Positions 1-9,165 of a stretch of DNA of 64,000 bases are shown here, piece after piece. The notes beneath the pieces were generated by a model, which had not been told where the DNA came from, made no database searches, and was given only the letters and a program-made list of their open reading frames with translations. Each line of letters opens with the position of its first letter. Position 1 is the first letter of the stretch. Both the position numbers and the translations under genes were made by a program. Source of the stretch: Azospira oryzae (lineage in GTDB: Bacteria; Pseudomonadota; Gammaproteobacteria; Burkholderiales; Rhodocyclaceae); assembly GCF_004217225.1 (NCBI RefSeq), contig NZ_SHKM01000002.1, positions 749,307-813,306 on the forward strand, written 5' to 3'.

Positions 1-1191
1 CTGCCGGCCATGTTCAACATCAATGAAATGGTGCTGTTCGGCCTGCCCGTGGTGCTGTCGCCCCTCTACCTGCTGCCCTTCGTCCTGACGCCGGTGCTGC
101 TGGCCCTGCTGGCCGTGGCCGCCGTCAGTTCCGGCTGGCTGCAGCTGCTGCCGGTCAGCATTCCGTGGACCACTCCGCCCTTCCTCTCCGGCTGGCTGCT
201 GACCGGTTCCATCAAGGGCGTATTGCTGCAGGCGCTGGGGCTGTTGCTCAGCATCGGCATTTACTGGCCCTTCGTGCGGCGGGCGGAGGCCCGGCGCCTG
301 GCGCGGGAAGACCGGCTCTTCCGGCGGGCGGCGGAAGTGGTGCTGGGCAACCGGCCGAGCAAGACATCCACCATCCGGCGCCTGGACGAAGTGGGCAGCA
401 TCAGCCGGCGGGTGCTGGGCCTGCTGCGGGAGGATGTGCGCCATGGCCGGCTGTTGCTGCACTATCAGCCCAAGCACGACTGCCGGGACCGCCTGCTCGG
501 CTTCGAGGCCCTGGTGCGCTGGCCCCAGGCACCCCACCCCTCCGTCTCCCCAGCCATGGCGGTGATCCTGGCGGAGGAGGGGCGGCTGATCAACGAACTG
601 GGCCTGTGGGTCTTCCGCCAGGCCCTGGCCTTCAAGGCGCACCTCAACCAGAGCGGCTTTGCCGGCTTGAGCCTGGCCATCAACGTGTCGCCCCTGCAGC
701 TGGCCCACGGCGATTTCGCCGAGCGCATCGCTCGCCTCATGGCCGAGACGCCGGTGCAGCCGGCGGAGATTGAAATCGAAATCACCGAATCCCAAGTCAT
801 GCCCGACGACCCGGTGATCGACAGCAACATCCAGGCCCTGGGGCGCATGGGCTTCAAGCTTGCCATGGACGATTTCGGCATGGGCCACACTTCCCTGCTG
901 CACCTGCGGCGCTTCGCCATCGACGTCATCAAGATCGACGGTTCCCTGACCCGGGATGTGCTGCACAGTGCCACCAATGGCGACATCATCCGGGCCATCG
1001 CGGCCCTGGGCCAGGCGCGGGACATCGCCATCGTCGCCGAATTCGTCGAAACGGCGGCGCAGAAGCAGGCCCTGGCCAATCTGGGCTGCCATGTCTTCCA
1101 GGGCTATTACTACAGCCCGCCCCTGGCGGAGGCGGATTGCCTGGCCTATTGCCGGCGGCAGCCGGACGAGGCGGAGGTCGGCGCCGCCTGA
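1..1191 (+). CDS. PTS EIIC-like membrane region fused to EAL phosphodiesterase (5' partial)
   Basis: The reading frame is open at base 1, so the true start lies upstream. The first ~90 visible residues resemble the end of a lactose/cellobiose PTS EIIC domain (an INExxLFGLPVVL-type stretch, then a VPWTTPP-like segment and hydrophobic helices). An EAL domain follows, with the EALVRW signature at bases ~502-519, an NVSPLQL stretch, EITES, DDFG at ~868-879, a KIDGSL segment and QGYYYSPPL near the end. The usual c-di-GMP hydrolysis residues therefore look intact. From family knowledge it should degrade c-di-GMP at the membrane. A link between sugar or ligand sensing and the PDE is inference. It converges on the EAL-HDOD gene across a perfect palindrome. 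Confidence 0.85.
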   Translation: MPAMFNINEMVLFGLPVVLSPLYLLPFVLTPVLLALLAVAAVSSGWLQLLPVSIPWTTPPFLSGWLLTGSIKGVLLQALGLLLSIGIYWPFVRRAEARRLAREDRLFRRAAEVVLGNRPSKTSTIRRLDEVGSISRRVLGLLREDVRHGRLLLHYQPKHDCRDRLLGFEALVRWPQAPHPSVSPAMAVILAEEGRLINELGLWVFRQALAFKAHLNQSGFAGLSLAINVSPLQLAHGDFAERIARLMAETPVQPAEIEIEITESQVMPDDPVIDSNIQALGRMGFKLAMDDFGMGHTSLLHLRRFAIDVIKIDGSLTRDVLHSATNGDIIRAIAALGQARDIAIVAEFVETAAQKQALANLGCHVFQGYYYSPPLAEADCLAYCRRQPDEAEVGAA

Positions 1192-1222
1192 GTCGGGGAG
1201 GGAAATGGGGGCGGATGACGCA

Positions 1223-1250
1223 GGGCTTGCCGGCCTAGGCCGGCAAGCCC
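1223..1250. terminator. 28-base perfect palindrome between convergent genes
   Basis: Two 14-base arms (GGGCTTGCCGGCCT and its exact complement) abut without a loop, directly after the stop of the minus-strand EAL-HDOD gene and 32 bases after the stop of the plus-strand EAL gene. It could end transcription from both sides as a hairpin, but there is no clear T-tract. Confidence 0.55.
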
Positions 1251-2423
1251 TTATTCCATCTTGTCGGCGAAGCTCAGGGCTTCCAGCTGGGCCTTGTTGA
1301 TCTGGGCGGCGGAGAGGCCCAGCAGGCCGGCCTGCTGGATCAGGCGGGTGCCGTCGCCGTCCTCGCAGGCCAGGGCGATGTCGAGGAAGGGGCCGTAGAG
1401 GCCGCCGCGGCCGAGCAGGGCCTCGCTGATGGGTTCGGGCAGGTGCATGGCTTCCAGCACCTGCTCCATGGGCACGCCCAGCATGTGGTCGAGCAGGGAG
1501 AAGGCGCCGGTGATGAACAGGTTGTCGTACTCGGACTTGTCCACCACGCCGTGGCCCAGGGCCTCCATGAGGCGGGCCCGGGTCAGGGCGGTGTGCATCA
1601 GGGCCGGGGCCATGGGGTCCTTGGAGGCGGTAACCAGCAGCAGGGAGAGCCACTTGTTGAGCTTCTCGTAGCCGAGGATGGTGACGGCGTGCTTGAAGGA
1701 CTGGATCTCGCAGGAGAGGCCGAAGCCCACCGAGTTGATGTAGCGCAGCAGCTTGTAGGAGAGGGCCACGTCCTGCTTCAGGGCCGCTTCGATCTTGCCC
1801 GTGTCCTCGTTGTTGCGCACCAGGTTGAGCACCCGCACGATGTGGGCATGGCTGGGGTTGAGGGTCTTGCCGGCCGGCGCCGTCAGGTTCTTGAAGAACC
1901 AGCCGGCGGCGGCGGAGACGCCCGCATCCATGCAGGCCTGGAATTCCTGCGGTGTATCGGCGTTGAAGGCGACGGGAATGCCCACCTGCTGGGTCTTGGC
2001 CACCAGGGCGGCCATCTGGGCCGGGGTATAGGCATCCACGTCAAAACCGATGAAGCGGAAGTGCAGGCCGCTGGCCAGGGCTTCACCGGCATCCTCGCCG
2101 AAATCCAGACAGAGGGAAGGATTGCGGTTCTTCAACTCGCCCAGGAGGGTGCCGTCGCCGGTGGTGAGGGCGAAGGGATGGACCTCCAAAGTGGCGTTGG
2201 CGGGGATTTCCCAGTTCAGCAGTTCCGGCGAGAGGGGCGCGCCGCTGCTGACGAAGACCGACTTCTCCCCCTGGGGCCAGACGTCGGCCAGGGCGCCCAG
2301 TCCTTCGGCGGCGGCCGGCATGGGATCCACCCCGGCCGGGAAGGAAAGACGCAGCCGGGTGGCGATGATCTTGCTCTGGCGGTTGACCAGGGGCTGGCGG
2401 GTGATGAAGACCTCGGCGGGCAT
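1251..2423 (-). CDS. EAL-HDOD (YuxH-type) signalling protein
   Basis: 390 aa. The N-terminus (FITRQPLVNRQSKIIATRLRL) matches the opening of the degenerate EAL region of YuxH-like proteins, whose usual form is a RQPI(F/V)D..L.V.AYELL.R motif. It carries no EAL catalytic signature. Residues ~190-390 form a HDOD domain (VLNLVRNNEDTGKIEAALK, then KLLRYINSVG and HAVTILGY). HDOD proteins of this architecture act in c-di-GMP-linked regulation of motility and surface behaviour and have no proven enzymatic activity. The convergent EAL gene makes a shared c-di-GMP context plausible. The start is followed by MPAEVF and agrees with the domain boundary. Confidence 0.85.
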   Translation of the reverse strand: MPAEVFITRQPLVNRQSKIIATRLRLSFPAGVDPMPAAAEGLGALADVWPQGEKSVFVSSGAPLSPELLNWEIPANATLEVHPFALTTGDGTLLGELKNRNPSLCLDFGEDAGEALASGLHFRFIGFDVDAYTPAQMAALVAKTQQVGIPVAFNADTPQEFQACMDAGVSAAAGWFFKNLTAPAGKTLNPSHAHIVRVLNLVRNNEDTGKIEAALKQDVALSYKLLRYINSVGFGLSCEIQSFKHAVTILGYEKLNKWLSLLLVTASKDPMAPALMHTALTRARLMEALGHGVVDKSEYDNLFITGAFSLLDHMLGVPMEQVLEAMHLPEPISEALLGRGGLYGPFLDIALACEDGDGTRLIQQAGLLGLSAAQINKAQLEALSFADKME

Positions 2424-2444
2424 GACGCCTCCTGGGGCTGGAAA

Positions 2445-3458
2445 TCAGGATGAGAAAGTGAAGGAATCGGCGAAGAACTCGGCCTCGGGCAGGCCGCAGC
2501 GGCCGGTGAAGTCCCGCTTGGCCGCCTCCACCATGACCGGGGCGCCGCAGACGTACACCTGGTGGCCGGAAAGGTCCGGGAAGTCCTGCATCACGGCCTC
2601 GTGCACCAGGCCGGTACGGCCGTTCCAGCCGTCCGTGGCGGCCGGCTCGGAAAGCACCGGCACATAGATGATGTGGCTGTGTTCGGCGGCCCAGCGGGCG
2701 GGCAGCTCGTCCATGTAGAGGCCGGCCTTGTTGCGGTTGCCCCAGTAGATGACCATGGGCCGCTTGCTCTGGGTATACAGGGCGTGCTCGACGATGGCCT
2801 TGATGGGGGCGAAGCCGGTGCCGCCGGCCAGCAGGATCATGGGCTTGTCCGAATCCTCGCGCAGGAAGAAGCTGCCGTGGGGACCGTTGAGGCGCAGGAT
2901 GTCCCGCTCCTTCATGCCGTTGAAGACGTGTTCGGTGAACAGGCCGCCGGGCACCAGGCGGATGTGCAGCTGCAGGAAGGCATCGTCGTGGGGCGCATTG
3001 GCCAGGGAGAAGCTGCGCCGCTTGCCGTCCTTGAGCAGGATGTCCACGTACTGGCCGGTGAGGAACTGGAAGCGCTCGGTGGCGGGCAGGCGCAGGTGCA
3101 GCACCATGACGTCGGCGGCCACCTTCTCCATCTTTTCGACGCGGGAGGGCAGGGTCTTCACCGGGATGTCGCTGGCGGAGCGCACTTCCCGGCATTCCAG
3201 GGTCAGGTCGGTCTTGGCCTTGGCGCAGCAGAAGAGGGTCAGGCCGGCGGCCTTGTCGGCCTCGGTGAGGGCGTGGGGCTGGGACTTGCCGTGGTCCACC
3301 TCGCCGCACAGCACCTTGCCCTTGCAGGCACCGCAGGCGCCGTCGCGGCAGCCGTAGGGCATGGTCAGGCCCTGGCGCAGGGCGGCTTCCAGAATGGTCT
3401 CGTCGGATTCGGCCGCGAAATGGTGCTGGCCGGGTTCGATGGTGACGGAAAAGCTCAT
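2445..3458 (-). CDS. 2Fe-2S/FAD oxidoreductase, CDP-6-deoxyglucoseen-reductase-like
   Basis: 337 aa. Start chosen at 3458, preceded by AAGGGGAACC as a ribosome site. A longer frame reaching 3821 runs over the divergent SDR gene and is rejected. Residues 1-90 are a plant-type ferredoxin domain with Cys ligands in YGCRDGACGACKG and a downstream CC pair. The FAD-binding RSFSLANAP motif follows, then the NAD(P) motif LLAGGTGFAPIKA and a C-terminal VYVCGAPVM. The protein should pass electrons from NAD(P)H through FAD to the 2Fe-2S centre. Its partner oxygenase or dehydratase is not nearby, so the acceptor is unknown. Confidence 0.85.
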   Translation of the reverse strand: MSFSVTIEPGQHHFAAESDETILEAALRQGLTMPYGCRDGACGACKGKVLCGEVDHGKSQPHALTEADKAAGLTLFCCAKAKTDLTLECREVRSASDIPVKTLPSRVEKMEKVAADVMVLHLRLPATERFQFLTGQYVDILLKDGKRRSFSLANAPHDDAFLQLHIRLVPGGLFTEHVFNGMKERDILRLNGPHGSFFLREDSDKPMILLAGGTGFAPIKAIVEHALYTQSKRPMVIYWGNRNKAGLYMDELPARWAAEHSHIIYVPVLSEPAATDGWNGRTGLVHEAVMQDFPDLSGHQVYVCGAPVMVEAAKRDFTGRCGLPEAEFFADSFTFSS

Positions 3459-3508
3459 GGTTCCCCTTTTTCGACTTCCAAAGGCACCGAACCGGCTAAA
3501 ATGCCGCG

Positions 3509-4414
3509 GTGCAAAGATTATTGATTGTCGGTTGCGGCGATGTGGCCTGGCGCGCCCTGCCCCAACTCCTCCGGCGCTATCGCGTTTTCGCCCTGTTGCG
3601 GGACCCGGCCCAGCACCAGCGCTGGCGGCAGGCCGGCGCCGTGCCGCTGGCTGGCGACCTGGACCGGCCGTCCACCCTGGGGCGCCTGGCCGGCGTGTTC
3701 GATCAGGTCCTGCACCTGGCTCCTCCGCCCGACCGGGGCCTGCGGGATACCCGCACGCGGCACTTGCTGGCCGCTCTGGGCAAGGCGGCAGGCGGAAATA
3801 AGTCACGGAAAAGTCTACCACAGGCCCTCACCTATATCAGTACGACAGGGGTATATGGGGACCGGGCCGGGGCCGCCACCGACGAAACCGCCCCGCCGCG
3901 CCCCCGCAGCCCCCGGGGCCAGCGGCGCCTGGACGCCGAACAGGCCCTGCGCCGCTGGGGCCGCGACAACGGGGTGCGGGTCAGCATCCTGCGCGCCCCC
4001 GGCATCTACGCCGCCGACCGCCTGCCCCTGGCGCGGCTGCAAGCGGGCACCCCGGCCCTGGTGGAGGCCGACGACGTGTTCACCAACCATATCCACGCCG
4101 CCGACCTGGCCGGTCTGGCGGCGGCGGCCCTGGTGCGGGGCCGGGCCAACCGTTGCTACAACGCCAGCGATGATTCCTGCCTGAAGATGGGCGAGTATTT
4201 CGACCGGGTGGCGGATGCCTTCGGCCTGCCCCGCCCGGCGCGCCTGAGCCGGGCCGAGGCGGCTGCCGTGCTGTCGCCCCTGCAGCTGTCCTTCATGAGC
4301 GAGTCCCGGCGCCTGGCCAACCGGCGCCTGAAAGAAGAACTGCGCTACCACCTGCTTTACCCCCACGTGGATGACGGCATTGCCGCCGCCCTCTCGGAGA
4401 AAACCCCATGCTGA
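3509..4414 (+). CDS. SDR-family NAD(P)-dependent epimerase/reductase
   Basis: 301 aa from a GTG start. The N-terminus has a Rossmann glycine motif (LLIVGCGDVA) and a later YISTTGVYGD segment typical of atypical extended SDRs (the YeeZ-like group). The substrate cannot be predicted. It lies divergent from the flavin reductase, and its stop overlaps the HemJ-like start by 7 bases, indicating translational coupling with the next two genes. Confidence 0.75.
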   Translation: MQRLLIVGCGDVAWRALPQLLRRYRVFALLRDPAQHQRWRQAGAVPLAGDLDRPSTLGRLAGVFDQVLHLAPPPDRGLRDTRTRHLLAALGKAAGGNKSRKSLPQALTYISTTGVYGDRAGAATDETAPPRPRSPRGQRRLDAEQALRRWGRDNGVRVSILRAPGIYAADRLPLARLQAGTPALVEADDVFTNHIHAADLAGLAAAALVRGRANRCYNASDDSCLKMGEYFDRVADAFGLPRPARLSRAEAAAVLSPLQLSFMSESRRLANRRLKEELRYHLLYPHVDDGIAAALSEKTPC

Positions 4415-4824
4415 TCCTCAAGGCCCTGCACATCATTCTCGTCGCCAGCTGGTTCGCCGGCCTCTTCTACCTGCCGCGCATCTTCGTCAATCTGGCCATG
4501 GTGCCGGCGGACAGCACGGCGGAGCGGGAGCGGCTGCTGCTCATGGCGCGCAAGCTGTTCCGCTTCATGACCCCCCTGGGCGTGCTGGCCCTGGTCTTCG
4601 GCACCTGGCTGTGGCTCGGCTACGGCTTTGCCGGCGGCTGGCTCCACGCCAAGCTGACCCTGGTGCTGGTGCTGATCGGCTACCACGCCTATTGCGGCAC
4701 CCTGCTCAAGCAGTTCGCCGCCGGTACCAACCGGCGCAGCCACGTCTGGTTCCGCTGGTTCAACGAGCTGCCGGTGCTGATCCTCTTCGTCGTGGTCTTC
4801 CTGGTCGTCCTCAAACCCTTCTGA
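4408..4824 (+). CDS. hemJ: HemJ/CopD-family four-helix membrane protein
   Basis: 138 aa with four hydrophobic segments. The N-terminal ALHIILVASWFAGLFYLPR, the central WLHAKLTLVLVLIGYHAYC and the C-terminal RWFNELPVLILFVVVFLVVLKP match the UPF0093/HemJ pattern, including the conserved His and Lys. HemJ members oxidise protoporphyrinogen IX to protoporphyrin IX in heme synthesis at the inner membrane. The wider CopD family has looser roles, so the enzymatic call is from family knowledge and not from context; no heme gene adjoins it. Confidence 0.75.
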   Translation: MLILKALHIILVASWFAGLFYLPRIFVNLAMVPADSTAERERLLLMARKLFRFMTPLGVLALVFGTWLWLGYGFAGGWLHAKLTLVLVLIGYHAYCGTLLKQFAAGTNRRSHVWFRWFNELPVLILFVVVFLVVLKPF

Positions 4825-4835
4825 AAGCTGCTTCC

Positions 4836-6008
4836 ATGTTCAAACTCTTCGCAACCTGTCCCCGGGGTCTGGAAGCCCTGCTGGCGGAAGACCTCACCGC
4901 CGCCGGCGCCAGCGACATCCGCATCGTCGCCAGCGGCGTCGCCTGCCGCGGCACCTGGGAGACGGTGTACCGCACCAACCTCAACTCCCGCATCGCCACC
5001 CGGCTCATGCTGCAGCTCTCCTTCGGCAAGTACCTGAAGGAGGAGGACATCTACAAGCAGGCGAGCAAGATCGACTGGCCCCGCCATTTCGACGTCAGCC
5101 GCACCATCCGGGTGTACGTCACCGCCATCAAGTCGCCCCTGAAGAGCCTGGAGTTCATCACCCTGCGCATCAAGGACGCGGTCTGCGATGTCTTCCGCGA
5201 CCAGTGCGGCGAGCGCCCCAGCGTGGATACCCGGGAACCGGAAGTGCGCATCCACGCCTTCCTCACCGCCGAGGACTGCACCCTGTACCTGGACACCACC
5301 GGCGCCCCCCTCTACCAGCGGGGCTACCGGCAGAAGACGGTGGAGGCGCCGCTGAAGGAGAACCTGGCCGCCGGCATCCTGCGTCTGGCCGGCTGGCAGC
5401 CGGGCACCGTGCTGCTGGACCCCATGTGCGGCAGCGGCACCTTCCTCCTGGAGGCGGCCCAGCAGGTCTGCAACATCGCTCCCGGCGCCCGCCGCAGCTT
5501 CGCCTTCGAGAACCTCAAGGGCTTCGACGCCCAGCTGTGGCAGCGCCTCAAGAACGCCGCCGTGCAGGGCGAGCGCAAGCCCGCCGGCAAGCCGACCCTG
5601 TTCGGCCGCGACGTGTCCCCCAGTGCCTACCGTTCGGCCCTGGCCAACCTGGACCGGGCCGGCCTGCTGCCGGCCGTCGATCTGGCCGTGGGCGACATCC
5701 TGGAGGCGGCGCCGCCGCCCGAAGCCGGCCTCATGATCTGCAACCCGCCCTACGGCGAGCGGCTGGAGGAGCTGGACAACCTGCTGGCCTTCTATCCCCA
5801 GCTGGGCACCGCCCTCAAGCAGAAGTACGCCGGCTGGACCTGCTACTTCCTCACCGCCGACCCGGCCCTGCCCAAGGGCGTCGGCCTCAAGCCGGGCAAG
5901 AAGACGCCCCTCTACAACGGGGCCCTGGAATGCCGCCTGTACCAGTTCAAGATGGTGGCCGGCTTCAACCGGCGCAAGAAGCCGGGCGAGGAAGAGTCCG
6001 GGGAGTAA
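4836..6008 (+). CDS. THUMP-domain class I SAM-dependent RNA methyltransferase (RlmL N-terminal/YpsC type)
   Basis: 390 aa. Start placed at 4836 (MFKLFATCPRGLE), where similarity to the family begins, 11 bases after the upstream stop; the longer frame from 4371 overlaps two real genes. A THUMP region (~50-160) precedes the methyltransferase fold, with motif I LLDPMCGSGTFLLEAA and the N6-adenine/N2-guanine catalytic motif NPPYGERL. In family members this modifies 23S rRNA guanine N2. The length fits the single-module members, not the double-domain E. coli RlmL/K fusion. Confidence 0.88.
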   Translation: MFKLFATCPRGLEALLAEDLTAAGASDIRIVASGVACRGTWETVYRTNLNSRIATRLMLQLSFGKYLKEEDIYKQASKIDWPRHFDVSRTIRVYVTAIKSPLKSLEFITLRIKDAVCDVFRDQCGERPSVDTREPEVRIHAFLTAEDCTLYLDTTGAPLYQRGYRQKTVEAPLKENLAAGILRLAGWQPGTVLLDPMCGSGTFLLEAAQQVCNIAPGARRSFAFENLKGFDAQLWQRLKNAAVQGERKPAGKPTLFGRDVSPSAYRSALANLDRAGLLPAVDLAVGDILEAAPPPEAGLMICNPPYGERLEELDNLLAFYPQLGTALKQKYAGWTCYFLTADPALPKGVGLKPGKKTPLYNGALECRLYQFKMVAGFNRRKKPGEEESGE

Positions 6009-6044
6009 GCATTGCGCTGCGCCGCCACGGTGGGCGCAGGCAAT

Positions 6045-6077
6045 AAAAAACGGCGGAGATTTCCGCCGTTTTTCTTT
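6045..6077. terminator. Bidirectional intrinsic terminator
   Basis: A stem AACGGCGGA/TCCGCCGTT flanked by an A-run on the left and a T-run on the right sits between the convergent methyltransferase gene and pilU, and serves both strands. Confidence 0.9.
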
Positions 6078-6092
6078 GGGGCTGCGCCCGTA

Positions 6093-7229
6093 TCAGACGA
6101 TGTCCAGGTGGCCGATGCCGGCCGCCAGGTCCCGGTCCTTCGACTCCTTGCCGTGCAGCTTGATCTGCAGGCGCAGGTCGTTCACCGAGTCGGCGTTGCG
6201 CAGGGCGTCCTCGTAGCTGATGCGGCCGGCCTCGTAGAGGTCGAAGAGGGACTGGTCGAAGGTCTGCATGCCAAGCTCCCGGGACTTCTTCATGATCTCC
6301 TTGATCTCGGTGACCTCGCCCTTGAAGATCAGGTCGGAGATCAGGGGCGAGTTGAGCATGACCTCGATGGCCGCCGCCCGGCCCTTGCCGTCCTTGAGGG
6401 GGATGAGGCGCTGGGAGACGATGCCGCGCAGGTTGAGGGAGAGGTCCATCAGCAGCTGCTGGCGCCGCTCTTCCGGGAAGAAGTTGATGATCCGGTCGAG
6501 GGCCTGGTTGGTGGAGTTGGCGTGCAGGGTGCCCATGGCCAGGTGGCCGGTCTCGGCGAAGGCCACGGCGTGCTCCATGGTCTCCCGGTCGCGGATTTCG
6601 CCGATCAGGATCACGTCCGGCGCCTGACGCAGGGTGTTCTTCAGGGCCATTTCCCAGGAGTCCGTATCGACGCCCACCTCGCGCTGGGTGACGATGCAGT
6701 TCTTGTGCTCGTGCACGTACTCCACCGGGTCCTCGATGGTGATGATGTGGCCGTAGGAGTTTTCGTTGCGGTAGCCGATCATGGCCGCCAGGGAGGTGGA
6801 CTTGCCGGAGCCGGTGCCGCCGACGAACAGCACCAGGCCCCGTTTGGTCATGGCCACGTCCTTCAGCACCGGCGGCAGGCCCAGGTCCTCGAAACGGGGA
6901 ATGGTGGTGTTGATGGTACGGCAGATGACGCCGATGCGGCCCTGCTGGACGAAGGCATTGACCCGGAAGCGGCCGATGCCGGCGGGGGAGATGGCGAAGT
7001 TGCACTCCTTGGTGGATTCGAATTCCGCCGCCTGCCGGTCGTTCATGATGGAGCGGGCCAGTTCCGCCGTGTGCTGGGGCGTCAGGGCCTGGTTGGAGAC
7101 CGGGGTCATCTTGCCGTCCACCTTGATGGCGGGGGGGAAACCGGCGGTGATGAAAAGGTCCGAGCCCTTCTTCTGCACCATGAGGCGCAGCAGGTCCTGG
7201 ATGAATTTGAGTGCCTGATCTCTTTCCAT
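6093..7229 (-). CDS. pilU: Type IV pilus retraction ATPase PilU
   Basis: 378 aa, close to the usual PilU length. Walker A GGTGSGKSTS, the Asp-box/Walker B ILIGEIRDRETMEHA and the His-box GHLAMGTLHANS are all visible. PilU is the accessory retraction motor that works with PilT to depolymerise type IV pili from the inner-membrane base. The gene starts 17 bases downstream of the pilT stop on the same strand, the standard pilTU operon of beta- and gammaproteobacteria. It is separated from PilT by its longer C-terminus and the weaker AIRNLIRE-type segment. Confidence 0.95.
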   Translation of the reverse strand: MERDQALKFIQDLLRLMVQKKGSDLFITAGFPPAIKVDGKMTPVSNQALTPQHTAELARSIMNDRQAAEFESTKECNFAISPAGIGRFRVNAFVQQGRIGVICRTINTTIPRFEDLGLPPVLKDVAMTKRGLVLFVGGTGSGKSTSLAAMIGYRNENSYGHIITIEDPVEYVHEHKNCIVTQREVGVDTDSWEMALKNTLRQAPDVILIGEIRDRETMEHAVAFAETGHLAMGTLHANSTNQALDRIINFFPEERRQQLLMDLSLNLRGIVSQRLIPLKDGKGRAAAIEVMLNSPLISDLIFKGEVTEIKEIMKKSRELGMQTFDQSLFDLYEAGRISYEDALRNADSVNDLRLQIKLHGKESKDRDLAAGIGHLDIV

Positions 7230-7245
7230 AATTCTTCCCCGGCGC

Positions 7246-8292
7246 CTAGCCGCCGAACATGTCCTTGTTGACCGCCTTGGTGCGGGCTTCCGCCGGCGAA
7301 ATGACGTTGCGCCGCACCAGGTCGGTGAGGTTCTGGTCCAGGGTCTGCATGCCGAACTGCTGGCCGGTCTGGATGGCCGAATACATCTGGGCGATCTTGG
7401 CTTCCCGGATCAGGTTGCGGATGGCCGGGGTGCCGATCATGATCTCGTGGGCCGCCACCCGGCCGTTGCCGTCCTTGGTCTTCAGCAGGGTCTGGGAAAT
7501 GACGGCGCGCAGGGATTCGGAGAGCATGGCCCGGATCATTTCCTTTTCCGCCGCGGGGAAGACGTCGATGATCCGGTCCACCGTCTTGGCGGCGGAAGAA
7601 GTGTGCAGGGTGCCGAACACCAGGTGACCCGTTTCTGCCGCCGTCATGGCCAGGCGGATGGTTTCCAGGTCGCGCATTTCGCCCACCAGGATCACGTCCG
7701 GGTCTTCCCGCAGGGCCGAGCGCAGGGCGTTGTTGAAGGACAGGGTGTGGGGCCCCACTTCCCGCTGGTTGATGAGGCACTTCTTGGCTTCGTGCACGAA
7801 TTCGATGGGGTCTTCCACGGTCAGGATGTGGCCGTAGTCGTTTTCGTTGATGTGGTTCACCATGGCCGCCAGGGTGGTGGACTTACCGGAGCCGGTGGGG
7901 CCGGTGACCAGCACGATGCCCCGGGGGAATTCGGAAATCTCCTTGAAGATCTTCGGCGCGTTGAGGTCCTCCAGGCTCAGCACCTTGGAGGGAATGGTCC
8001 GGAAGACGGCGCCGGCGCCCCGGTGCTGGACGAAGGCATTGACCCGGAAACGGGCCAGGTTGGGCACTTCGAAGGAGAAGTCGCACTCCAGGTTCTCTTC
8101 GTAGGTCTTACGCTGGCCGTCGTTCATGATGTCGTACACCATGGCGTGCACGTCCTTGTGCTCCATGGCCGGCAGGTTGATGCGGCGCACGTCGCCGTGG
8201 ACCCGGATCATGGGCGGCAGGCCGGCGGAGAGGTGCAGGTCGGAGGCCTTGTTCTTGACGCCGAAGGCGAGCAGTTCGGTGATGTCCATCAA
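7246..8292 (-). CDS. pilT: Type IV pilus retraction ATPase PilT
   Basis: 348 aa. It opens MMDITELLAFGVKNKASDLHLSAG, as PilT proteins do, and carries Walker A GPTGSGKSTT, Walker B ILVGEMRDLETIRLA, the His box GHLVFGTLHTSSAAK and the AIRNLIREAK motif needed for retraction. It powers pilus retraction and twitching. It is divergently arranged with yggS across ~155 bases. Confidence 0.97.
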   Translation of the reverse strand: MMDITELLAFGVKNKASDLHLSAGLPPMIRVHGDVRRINLPAMEHKDVHAMVYDIMNDGQRKTYEENLECDFSFEVPNLARFRVNAFVQHRGAGAVFRTIPSKVLSLEDLNAPKIFKEISEFPRGIVLVTGPTGSGKSTTLAAMVNHINENDYGHILTVEDPIEFVHEAKKCLINQREVGPHTLSFNNALRSALREDPDVILVGEMRDLETIRLAMTAAETGHLVFGTLHTSSAAKTVDRIIDVFPAAEKEMIRAMLSESLRAVISQTLLKTKDGNGRVAAHEIMIGTPAIRNLIREAKIAQMYSAIQTGQQFGMQTLDQNLTDLVRRNVISPAEARTKAVNKDMFGG

Positions 8293-8447
8293 CGGTCCTT
8301 GGAGGCGGAAAACGGGAGTGAATGGGAGCTAAACGGGGCGCCCGGCGCGCACTGGAGCAGGGCGGCGGCGCCGGCCCGGTGCCGGGCGCTCCGGCCCGGC
8401 GGTGCTATACTTTCGCGCCACGATTGCCCATGTTTTAGCGCCCGATT

Positions 8448-9152
8448 ATGACGCCTATTTTCGCCAACCTGCAAGCTGTCAAAGCCCGCATCGACGCCGC
8501 TGCCCGCGCCTGCGGCCGGGATCCGTCCGCGGTCTCGCTGCTGGCCGTGGCCAAGACCTGGCCGGCGGAGTGCGTGGTCGAGGCGGCCGCTGCCGGCCAG
8601 CGGGCCTTCGGCGAGAACTACGTGCAGGAAGGCTGCGACAAGATCGACCAGCTGCGGGCCGCAGGGCACAGCGATCTGGAATGGCATTTCATCGGCCCCC
8701 TGCAGAGCAACAAGACCCGGCCCGTGGCCGAACGCTTCGACTGGGTGCACAGCATCGACCGGCTGAAGATCGCCCAGCGTCTTTCCGAGCAGCGTCCGGC
8801 AGACCTGCCGCCGCTGCAGGTGTGCGTCCAGGTGAATATCTCCGGCGAAGCCAGCAAGAGCGGCTGCGACCTGGACCAGGCGGCCGAGCTGTGCCGGGCC
8901 GTGGCGGCCCTGCCCAACCTGACCCTGCGCGGCCTGATGGCCATTCCGGCGCCGGCAGAAGACGAAGCGGCCCAGCGCGAGCCCTGCCGCCGCCTGCGCC
9001 AGTTCTACGAACAGCTGCGGGCCGAGGGCCTGGTCCTGGACACCCTGTCCATGGGCATGTCCCACGACCTGGAGGCCGCCGTGGCCGAAGGCGCCACCAT
9101 TGTCCGCGTCGGCACCGCCATTTTCGGTGCCCGCGATTACTCCAAGACCTAG
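8448..9152 (+). CDS. YggS-family PLP homeostasis protein (PLPBP)
   Basis: 234 aa, a single-domain fold-type III PLP protein. The PLP lysine is in SLLAVAKTWP (~residue 36), followed by AFGENYVQE, WHFIGPLQSNK and the C-terminal SMGMSHDLEAAVAEGATIVRVGTAIFG. Members bind PLP without known catalysis and buffer B6 vitamers. The gene heads a conserved yggS-proC-yggT-yggU cluster. A TATACT-like element 42 bases upstream (around 8405) may be part of its promoter. Confidence 0.92.
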   Translation: MTPIFANLQAVKARIDAAARACGRDPSAVSLLAVAKTWPAECVVEAAAAGQRAFGENYVQEGCDKIDQLRAAGHSDLEWHFIGPLQSNKTRPVAERFDWVHSIDRLKIAQRLSEQRPADLPPLQVCVQVNISGEASKSGCDLDQAAELCRAVAALPNLTLRGLMAIPAPAEDEAAQREPCRRLRQFYEQLRAEGLVLDTLSMGMSHDLEAAVAEGATIVRVGTAIFGARDYSKT

Positions 9153-9165
9153 AAGGACTTTCCCC

